Shown: positions 16,300 through 22,587 of the stretch, one piece after another
Position numbering within the stretch: the stretch's first letter is position 1
How the letters are laid out: each line of letters opens with the position of its first letter
Source: Streptomyces bikiniensis
GTDB lineage: Bacteria; Actinomycetota; Actinomycetes; Streptomycetales; Streptomycetaceae
Reading direction: 5' to 3'
Length of the DNA stretch: 64,000 bases
NCBI GenBank assembly: GCA_000716465.1
Contig: JNWL01000011.1
Location: 1-64,000, forward strand
Made by a program: the position numbers and the translations under genes
Notes under the pieces: model-generated
Seen by the model: the letters and a program-made list of their open reading frames with translations, nothing else
What the model was told of the DNA's origin: nothing
Databases searched by the model: none

Positions 16300-17034
16300 A
16301 TGGCCACGCACGACGCCCAGATTGCGTCCCTCCTCGACCAGCTCGACCGCGCCCTCGCCTCCCCAGCGACCACGCACGGTCTCGCCCGCACGCTCAGGGC
16401 GGCCGTCAAGGAGGCCGAGCTGCACCGTCACCACCGAGCCAGCCTCGTCGGCCTGCCCGACGGCGTCCTCCAGCCCGGCCCCGCCAAGGTGCAAATCGGC
16501 GGTGGCGGTCACCGCATCGACGGCTTCTTCAACATCGACATCGTCCCGCCGGCCGACCTCCTGTGGGACGTACGCGAGGGTCTGCCGCTCGCCGACGAGA
16601 GCACCCAGGAGATCTTCTCGGAGCACTTCCTGGAGCACATCGACTACCCCCGCTCCGCCAAGACCTACGCCCGCGAGGCGTTCCGCGTGCTCATGCCCGG
16701 CGGCCGTCTCATCACCGGGGTGCCGGACGCGGCGTTCGTGCTCGGGCAGTACCCGGCCGGCCCGGAACAGGCCGAGGAGATGATCGCCCGCTGGTACGCC
16801 AAGCGGGACTGCCGCAAAGACATCAACACCTACCTCGACCTGATCAACTACGTCTTCCGCGACCAGGACGACGACCCCACGTACAACCCCCACTACTGGG
16901 CCTACGACTTCGAGAAGCTCAGCCAGCTGTTCACCGAGGCCGGCTTCGCCACCGTCGAGCCCTGGACCTTCGACCCGAGCATGGCCAACCCGAAACGGCA
17001 GTGGGCGAGTGTCTACGTCATCGCGACCAAGTAG
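16300..17034 (+). CDS. class I SAM-dependent methyltransferase-like protein
   Basis: 244 residues, like the COG4627 predicted methyltransferases: GGGGHRIDGFFNIDIVPPADLLWDV replaces the usual motif I/II, then IFSEHFLEHIDYPRSA and AFRVLMPGGRLITGVPDA. The first 55 residues are a helical lead. GGAAGCGAG precedes ATG 16300, 36 bp after the previous methyltransferase. Two different methyltransferases in one operon suggest a product methylated at two sites. Confidence 0.78.
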   Translation: MATHDAQIASLLDQLDRALASPATTHGLARTLRAAVKEAELHRHHRASLVGLPDGVLQPGPAKVQIGGGGHRIDGFFNIDIVPPADLLWDVREGLPLADESTQEIFSEHFLEHIDYPRSAKTYAREAFRVLMPGGRLITGVPDAAFVLGQYPAGPEQAEEMIARWYAKRDCRKDINTYLDLINYVFRDQDDDPTYNPHYWAYDFEKLSQLFTEAGFATVEPWTFDPSMANPKRQWASVYVIATK

Positions 17035-17044
17035 GCAGCCTGAC

Positions 17045-17416
17045 GTGCTCACGGAACTCGCCTTGGGACACCGGGTGATCCCCGGCATCGCCGACTTCGC
17101 CCGCGGCGGTCGCCCGGCCCCGGCGACCACGGACGATGCCAACACGTGGGTCGACGGCTTCTGCTGGCTCTACTGCGGACGGAGGTGGACGCGCGTTCTC
17201 TGGATCGGCCCGGCTACCGTCGCCGGTGCCCAGGCGCCGATGTACGCCTGCGGTCCGTGCATCGGCACGCTCCACGAGCTGGTCTGGGAGTCCCTCCTCC
17301 TCGGCGACACGTCGGCTGGCGCCCCGTCGCAGGACGAGCCCCCAGCCGCCGAACCACCCACCCCGCGGCGAACAGGCAAACACCGCGGCCAAGGCCGGCT
17401 CCTGCGCCGCCGTTAG
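17045..17416 (+). CDS. small Cys-containing protein, unknown
   Basis: 123 residues. Two cysteine pairs (CWLYC near 37-41 and ACGPC near 68-72) could bind a metal; the C-terminal 40 residues are Pro/Arg-rich and probably disordered. GTG 17045 lies 10 bp after the methyltransferase stop and fits operon placement. No family recognised. Confidence 0.55.
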   Translation: MLTELALGHRVIPGIADFARGGRPAPATTDDANTWVDGFCWLYCGRRWTRVLWIGPATVAGAQAPMYACGPCIGTLHELVWESLLLGDTSAGAPSQDEPPAAEPPTPRRTGKHRGQGRLLRRR

Positions 17417-17537
17417 ACCCCCGCCCCGGACACGGACGAGTTACGCCGCTCCCCCACGGCAATGGCCCTGTGTCAGGGGCGGGTCAGCGCACGCCAAACC
17501 CCCTTCCCGCGAGGTCACCAGATCCGACGGCGCACGT

Positions 17538-18008
17538 ATGGCTCCGCTGACAATGGACGAGCGGGTCTCCAAGTGGGAGCAGACCGGTGATAAGCCGTCC
17601 CCCGTGATGGTCTGGACGCCGGAGCAGACCGCTGCCTTCCTCGACTTTGTCGCCGAGGATCGGCTGTACGCGATGTGGTATCTGATCGCCTTCCGCGGCC
17701 TGCGGCGAGGCGAGGCGTGCGGGCAGCCGTGGTCGGAGACCAACCTCGACCGGCACTCCCTCACCGTGACCGGCCAGCTCGTTCAAGACGGTTGGGAGGT
17801 TGAGGCGTCCGAGCCGAAGACCGACAGCGGCTTCCGCGTCGTGGCCCTGGATGACGACACGGTTGACGTCCTGAAGCGGCACCGCGAGCGGCAGGAAGCC
17901 GACCGCGTGGAGTGGGGCTCGGCGTGGGTGAATACCGGGCTCGTCTTCACCCAGGAGGACAGCTCCTGGCTCCACCCGGGCAAGGTCACCGACCTCTTCG
18001 AGTGCCTC
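17538..18008 (+). pseudogene. truncated tyrosine integrase
   Basis: About 155 residues matching the catalytic domain of phage/ICE tyrosine recombinases: YLIAFRGLRRGEACGQPW supplies the first catalytic Arg, and VALDDDTVDVLKRHRERQ and WLHPGKVTDLFE follow as in streptomycete integrases. The sequence then changes abruptly near 18005, so the HxxR box and the tyrosine nucleophile are missing. The N-terminal arm- and core-binding domains are also absent: upstream of MAPLTMDE the frame is not integrase-like. It cannot be catalytic. Confidence 0.85.
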
Positions 18009-18177
18009 GGCAGGGCTCGCCGGCCTCGAACTCCGCCCAGGTCAAACGCGTTCCTTCTCGAGCCCACAGCTCGCGTCGCGCAGTGTCCCGCCGGTCTTGC
18101 TCCTCGGCCTCAAGCGCCTTCTTCCTTGCCCTTGCAGCCGCCCGCCGCTGACGCTCTTCCTCTGTCAGCTTAGCCAC
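18004..18177 (-). pseudogene. 3'-truncated small mobile-element protein
   Basis: GTG 18177 opens 58 residues (VAKLTEEERQRRAAARARK..., ending WAEFEAGEPCRG) of a short Arg/Glu-rich protein type I know from streptomycete integrative elements, where a zinc-ribbon-like CRGC continues. Here the frame meets the integrase fragment head-on at about 18004 and is lost. A deletion that joined two gene bodies explains both truncations. Confidence 0.6.
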
Positions 18178-18306
18178 GCCGCCCCTCCGATTGCGCACGA
18201 CTCCGCTGTGCCCCAAAGCCCATCCTGCGTGGGGCGTGTGCCAGGGAGCACATGACTTTCACTTTTCGATCGGAGCAAGCCCGAATGGGAGCGGAAAGGC
18301 CCAGCT

Positions 18307-18343
18307 ATGACCGCTGGTAACTGCTGCGGCAGCCGTAGCGGTC
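18307..18343. terminator. inverted repeat, possible terminator
   Basis: TGACCGCT (18307-18314) pairs with AGCGGTCA (18336-18343), with a smaller GCTGC/GCAGC inside. It lies about 110 bp past the lipoprotein stop on the minus strand. No T-run; it could equally be an operator left from the mobile element. Nothing else is seen in 18178-18452. Confidence 0.35.
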
Positions 18344-18452
18344 ACCTACTGCCGATAGAGGTCACGCAGGGGGCCACGTCATGCCCAGCCCTCCAAGTCT
18401 GAGACGGTGCCTCTTCCCCTAGACCGCTCACGAATTGCTCTTGGAAGCGCGC

Positions 18453-19046
18453 CTACGGGCAGTTCTCGTCCGACTTCACGGCGTGCAGGGTGACGGCGGG
18501 ATCTTCCACCGGCTCACCGATCTGCGAGATCACTTGCTCGATCACTTCTCCTGCTGCCGGCTCGTGCGAGCAGACCTTCCAGTCACGCGACTGGGCCAGG
18601 GTGCTGCGCCCCTTGCCTGTGGCATCCACGTCTTCGACTCCGTTGACGAGGACGAGCACTTCTCCCGCATCGAACAGGTTCATGCCGACGAGGTCCGGCA
18701 TCTGGTCGCCCGGACGAATCCTGAAACCGGGGGTGCCGGCAGGGCACTGCTCGTCCGTTTTCACCACGGTGAAAGTGACGAGCTCGTCAGGGTCCGCCTC
18801 CCCCGGTCGGGGGTCCTGGTCGCAGACCACCCAGTTCCGATCCCAGACCTGTGCTCGCCCCTGACCGAGTGCGTCCTCGGACGTGAGGTTGTTAAACCCG
18901 GCCTCTTGGGCGTCGTCCTGGGCGGCCTGCAACTCGCGACCCGCCATATCGGGAAGCGTTGAGGTGCATGCGGTGAGTGTCAGCATGGCGAGTGGTACGA
19001 GGAAGGCGAGACGTTGGCTTCTGCTCGCGGATGAACGTGACGGCAT
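18453..19046 (-). CDS. lipoprotein with two PASTA-like repeats
   Basis: 197 residues. A basic N-terminus, hydrophobic stretch and lipobox LTAC (Cys about 27) predict a membrane-anchored, exported protein. Two related repeats follow: LPDMAGRELQAAQDDAQEAGF...NWVVCDQDPRPGE and MPDLVGMNLFDAGEVLVLVNG...DWKVCSHEPAAGE, the layout of PASTA domains, each with a conserved Cys that may form disulfides. AGGGGGGAAC precedes ATG 19046. PASTA domains bind cell-wall fragments in Ser/Thr kinases; the role on this island is unknown. Base use is less GC-biased than the flanking core. Confidence 0.75.
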   Translation of the reverse strand: MPSRSSASRSQRLAFLVPLAMLTLTACTSTLPDMAGRELQAAQDDAQEAGFNNLTSEDALGQGRAQVWDRNWVVCDQDPRPGEADPDELVTFTVVKTDEQCPAGTPGFRIRPGDQMPDLVGMNLFDAGEVLVLVNGVEDVDATGKGRSTLAQSRDWKVCSHEPAAGEVIEQVISQIGEPVEDPAVTLHAVKSDENCP

Positions 19047-19196
19047 GTTCCCCCCTAGGCCATGTCAACGCGGTGAAATGATCATAGGAGGCGGTGCGCC
19101 AGGTCATCGAGGGGCAGGTTGGCCATTCCGTTCAGGCCGCCGACTCCGCCGTGGCCTCCACGATGCGACGCCCTCCCCGGGGCCCTAATCCACCCC

Positions 19197-19218
19197 TCCG
19201 CTCACACAGCGCTCACGC
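19197..19218. repeat. right arm-type repeat of the island
   Basis: Direct-repeat partner of 5607-5628 (20 of 22 identical), 93 bp inside attR. The similarity extends leftward through CCCTA-T-CCACCC. In a circular form the two copies would flank attP. Confidence 0.55.
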
Positions 19219-19271
19219 AAGCAAACCTGCGCCACCCCAGGCGGCCGCCCGGCCCATACTCAGGCAACAGA

Positions 19272-19306
19272 AAAGACCAGGTCAGACATTGTCTGACCTG
19301 GTCTTT
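19272..19306 (-). terminator. tRNA-Thr terminator carried by the island
   Basis: 16-bp perfect stem (19272-19287 with 19291-19306, core GACCAGGTCAGAC), 3-nt loop. On the minus strand it is 6 nt past the tRNA 3' end and followed by TTTTCTG. It replaces the native terminator now stranded at 5410-5442. Confidence 0.85.
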
Positions 19307-19310
19307 CTCT

Positions 19311-19353
19311 GAGCCGCCTTCGGGATTCGAACCCGAGACCTACGCATTACGAG
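19311..19353 (-). repeat. attR within tRNA-Thr
   Basis: 43 bp identical to 5449-5491. The sequences diverge immediately outside, at 19354 (T against G on the left) and 19310, which sets the recombination segment. Confidence 0.9.
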
Positions 19354-19385
19354 TGCGTTGCTCTGGCCAACTGAGCTAAGGCGGC
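19312..19385 (-). tRNA. tRNA-Thr(CGT)
   Basis: Cloverleaf on the minus strand: acceptor GCCGCCT/AGGCGGC, D arm AGCTCAGTTGGCCAGAGC, anticodon loop CTCGTAA (anticodon CGT, codon ACG), T arm GGGTTCGAATCCC. No CCA is encoded. The 3' half was supplied by the island and is identical to the displaced original, so function is kept. Confidence 0.95.
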
Positions 19386-19470
19386 AAGCCGAGCGGTCCC
19401 ATAGTGGGTGCAGCGGCGTCGCCAAGTCTACACAGTTTCCGGGGGTGCTCCGACCACCCCCGGAGAGGGC

Positions 19471-21018
19471 CTACGAGCAGCGCTTTCCGTCCCGGGGAGG
19501 GGTGCCTTCGAGGAGGTAGGTGTTGATCGCCGTGTCGACGCAGTCGCTGCCGCGGCCGTAGGCGGTGTGGCCGTCGCCCTCGTAGGTCAGGAGGGTGCCG
19601 GAGGAGAGCTGGGCGGCGAGGGACTCGGCCCACTTGTACGGGGTCGCCGGGTCGCGGGTGGTGCCGACGACCAGGATCGGGTCGGCGCCCTCCGCGGTGA
19701 TGCGGTGGGGGCGGCCGGTGGCCGGGGAGGGCCAGTAGGTGCAGTTGAGGGCCGCCCAGGCGAGGCCCCTGCCGAAGACCGGGGAGGCCTTCTCGAAGGA
19801 CGGGACGGCCTTCGCCGCGTCGGCGGGGCTCCGGTAGGCGGCCGGCAGGTCGAGGCAGTTCACGGCGGCGTTCGCGGCCATGAGGTTGGCGTACTCGCCG
19901 TTGGGCTCGCGCTCGTAGTAGCTGTCCGCGAGGGCCAGGAGGCCCGCGCCCTCGCCGTCCATCGCCCGCGCGAGGGCCTCGCGCAGCTGGGGCCAGGCCC
20001 CCTCGTCGTACATCGCCGCGATCACGCCCGTGGTGGCGAGGGACTCGCCGAGCTTCCGGCTCTCCCCCGTGGGCAGCGGCTCGGCGTCCACCTCGCGGAA
20101 GAACCTCTTCAGCGCCTCCCCGGCCGCCGGGACCGACTCCGTACCCAGCGGGCAGTCCGGCTTGCCGACGCAGTCGGCGGCGAAGGCCCGGAAGGCCGTC
20201 TCGAAGCCGGCGGTCTGGTCGCGGTTGAGGTCGATCGCGGGGAGCGAGGGGTCCATCGCCCCGTCGAGGACGAGCCGTCCGACCCGGTCGGGGAACAGCT
20301 CCGCGTAGGTCGCGCCGAGGAAGGTGCCGTACGACGCCCCCACGTAGGTGAGCCGCTCGTCGCCGAGGACCGCCCGCAGCACGTCCATGTCGCGGGCCGC
20401 CTCCACCGTGGAGACGTGCGGCAGGATCTTCTCCGAGCGCTTCGCGCAGCCGGCCGCGAAGTCCTTGAAGGCCGCGCCGAGCGCGTCGGTCTCGGCCGCG
20501 TCGTCGGGGGTCTGGTCGACCTGCGTGTACGCGTCCATCTGCGGGCCCGTCAGGCACTCGACCGGCTCGCTGCGGGCGACCCCGCGCGGATCGACCGCCA
20601 CCATGTCGTACCGGGCGCGGACGGGGGCCGGGTAGCCGATGCCCGCGTACGCCTGGAGGTAGCCGACGGCGGAGCCGCCGGGCCCGCCGGGGTTGACCAG
20701 GAGCGAACCGATCCGCTTCCCCGGGCCCGTGGCCCGCACCCGGGAGACCGCCAGCTCGATCTCCTCCCCGTCCGGCTTCGCGTAGTCGAGCGGGGCCCGC
20801 AGGGTCGCGCACTGGAAGCCCTCCACCCCGCAGTCGCGCCACTTCGGCTTCTGGGCGTAGAACTCCTTCAGCGCCTCGGGCGCGGCGGAGGGCGCCGGCT
20901 GGCCCTGGGCCGTCGTGCGGGGCGCGGCGGCGTCGCTCCCGCCCGAACAGCCGGAGAGGATGAGCCCGGCCGAGGCGAGGGCCACGGCGGTCGTACGGAG
21001 CAAGCGCCTGGAGTCCAT
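19471..21018 (-). CDS. secreted tripeptidyl aminopeptidase-like alpha/beta hydrolase
   Basis: 515 residues. Signal peptide with lipobox ILSGC (Cys about 24). Alpha/beta hydrolase features: oxyanion region LLVNPGGPGGSAVGY, DMVAVDPRGVARS, nucleophile elbow VGASYGT, Asp/His in the C-terminal TAP-like part (ILVVGTTRDPATPYKWAESLA, LTYEGDGHTAYG). This is the SlpD/SlpE/Tap family, which removes N-terminal tripeptides from extracellular peptides. Five conserved cysteines are likely disulfide-bonded. ATG 21018 has no strong ribosome-binding site. Confidence 0.9.
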   Translation of the reverse strand: MDSRRLLRTTAVALASAGLILSGCSGGSDAAAPRTTAQGQPAPSAAPEALKEFYAQKPKWRDCGVEGFQCATLRAPLDYAKPDGEEIELAVSRVRATGPGKRIGSLLVNPGGPGGSAVGYLQAYAGIGYPAPVRARYDMVAVDPRGVARSEPVECLTGPQMDAYTQVDQTPDDAAETDALGAAFKDFAAGCAKRSEKILPHVSTVEAARDMDVLRAVLGDERLTYVGASYGTFLGATYAELFPDRVGRLVLDGAMDPSLPAIDLNRDQTAGFETAFRAFAADCVGKPDCPLGTESVPAAGEALKRFFREVDAEPLPTGESRKLGESLATTGVIAAMYDEGAWPQLREALARAMDGEGAGLLALADSYYEREPNGEYANLMAANAAVNCLDLPAAYRSPADAAKAVPSFEKASPVFGRGLAWAALNCTYWPSPATGRPHRITAEGADPILVVGTTRDPATPYKWAESLAAQLSSGTLLTYEGDGHTAYGRGSDCVDTAINTYLLEGTPPRDGKRCS

Positions 21019-21088
21019 CCCCGGAGCGTATCCGGACCGGTACGGAACGTGTCCAATCGTGTCGAACCGTGTACGGGGCGTTTACGGT

Positions 21089-21222
21089 CCGCCCCCGGGA
21101 CGTGCAGGGCCGCCCCCGGGGCATGTACGGGCCACTCCCGGGACGTGCGCGGGCCGCCCTCGGGGCATGTACGGGCTACTCCCGGGACGTGTGCGGGCCG
21201 CCCCCGGGACGTGCAGGAGCCG
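21089..21222. repeat. 22-bp imperfect tandem repeat, six copies
   Basis: Units of 21-22 bp built on CCCGGGACGTGC or CCGGGGCATGTACGGGC, alternating between two subtypes. It fills the spacer between holB and the aminopeptidase gene, directly upstream of the latter. Confidence 0.9.
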
Positions 21223-21253
21223 CCGTCCCCGGCCGCTCCGCCGCCGGCGCCCG

Positions 21254-22453
21254 CTACCGCAGTGCCATCGCCATCGCCTCCACCGCGAGCAGCGGTGCCA
21301 CGTTGCGGTCGAGGGCCTCGCGGCAGGCGAGGACGGCCTCGATGCGGCGGAGGGTCAGCTCGGGAGTGGTGGCGCGGGCGATCGCCTCCAGGGAGTCCCG
21401 TACGTCCTCGTTCGTCAGGGGCGTGCGGGAGCGGAGCTGGAGGGCGAGCACGTCCCGGTAGAAGCCGGTCAGGTCGGTGAGGGCGAGGCCCAGGCTGTCG
21501 AGCTGGGTCCGGCGGCCGCGCCGCTTCTGCTTCTCCTCCAGCTCCTTCATCATCCCGGCCGTGCCGCGTGGCATCCGCCCGCCCTGCGCCGCCCCGAGCG
21601 CCGCCTTCAGCTCCTCGGTCTCCTTGGTGTCGATCTCCTCCGCGACCTGCTTCGCGTCCTCGGCGGCCGCGTCGACCAGCTCCTGGGCGGCCTTGAAGCA
21701 GCCGCCGATGTCCGCGACCCGCGCCGGCAGCTTGAGGACGACGGCGCGGCGCGCGCGGGCCCGCTCGTCGGTGGCGAGCCGGCGGGCCCGGTGGACGTGT
21801 CCCTGCCCGGCGCGGGCGGCGGCCATCGCGATCCCGGGGTCGATGCCGTCGCGCCGTACGAGCACGTCGGCCACGGCCTCCACGGGAGGGGTCCGCAGGT
21901 TCAGGTGGCGGCAGCGGGAGCGGATCGTGGGCAGCACGTCGTCCAGGGAGGGGGCGCAGAGCAGCCAGACGGTGCGGGGGGCGGGCTCCTCCACGGCCTT
22001 CAGGACGGCGTTGCCCGACCGCTCGTTGAGCCGCTCGGCGTCGGTGACCAGGATGACCTGCCAGCGCCCGTTCGCAGGTGCGGTGAAGGACTTGCGGACG
22101 GTGTCGCGCATGTCGCCGACGAGGATCTGCGTACCGACGGCGGAGACCGTGGTGAGGTCGGCGTGGGTGCCGATCAGGGTCGTGTGGCAGCCGGTGCAGA
22201 AGCCGCAGCCCGGCGCCCCGCCGAGCGCGCGGTCGGGGCTCACGCACTGGAGGGCCGCCGCGAAGGCCCGCGCGGCGTCGACCCGGCCGGCCCCCGGCGG
22301 GCCGGTGAAGAGCCAGGCGTGGGTCATCTTCGAGGCCTCGGGAACGGGCCCGCCCGTCTCGTGGGCGGTCACGAACGCGTCGGCGTCGCGCGCGGCGGCG
22401 GCGAGCTGCTCCTCGACCTGGCTCTGTCCGACCAGGTCGTCCCATACGGCCAT
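21254..22453 (-). CDS. holB: DNA polymerase III delta' subunit
   Basis: 399-residue clamp-loader subunit of the replicative polymerase. AAA+ region at 1-210: WLFTGPPGAGRVDAA is a Walker A with Arg in place of the Lys, as expected for the non-hydrolysing delta' subunit. The zinc module is CGFCTGCH, followed by LVTDAERLNERSGNAVLKAVEEP and sensor 1 IRSRCR. GAGGAGGGG precedes ATG 22453. Lies 134 bp downstream of tmk on the same strand, the usual actinobacterial order. Confidence 0.95.
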   Translation of the reverse strand: MAVWDDLVGQSQVEEQLAAAARDADAFVTAHETGGPVPEASKMTHAWLFTGPPGAGRVDAARAFAAALQCVSPDRALGGAPGCGFCTGCHTTLIGTHADLTTVSAVGTQILVGDMRDTVRKSFTAPANGRWQVILVTDAERLNERSGNAVLKAVEEPAPRTVWLLCAPSLDDVLPTIRSRCRHLNLRTPPVEAVADVLVRRDGIDPGIAMAAARAGQGHVHRARRLATDERARARRAVVLKLPARVADIGGCFKAAQELVDAAAEDAKQVAEEIDTKETEELKAALGAAQGGRMPRGTAGMMKELEEKQKRRGRRTQLDSLGLALTDLTGFYRDVLALQLRSRTPLTNEDVRDSLEAIARATTPELTLRRIEAVLACREALDRNVAPLLAVEAMAMALR

Positions 22454-22587
22454 GTCTGCCCCTCCTCAGGTACGCCCTCCATTGTGGGGCAGTCCTCTGA
22501 CAGCCCCCGCGCGAAGCCCTCCGGCCGGGAGCCCGAAGGTTCCCGGCCGGAAAGGAGCGGTCGGACGGTCAGAGGGGTCGAGCGGCG

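Larger units (their letters stand above)
5449..19353. mobile_element. integrated genomic island in tRNA-Thr(CGT)
   Basis: About 13.9 kb flanked by 43-bp direct repeats. The right copy lies in an intact tRNA gene and the left copy is the displaced original 3' end, which is the standard product of tyrosine-integrase insertion into a tRNA 3' end. Arm-type repeats lie about 100 bp inside each end. Several genes (5716-8005 especially) have visibly lower G+C than the flanks. The only integrase gene is truncated, and no excisionase, replication or transfer gene is recognisable, so the element looks fixed. Cargo is restriction-modification plus nucleotide-handling genes. Confidence 0.85.

Noticed and set aside
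18004..18216. An intact 76-residue small gene
   Set aside because: Its conserved part starts at GTG 18177 and breaks off at about 18004 against the integrase fragment; the last residues are out-of-family.
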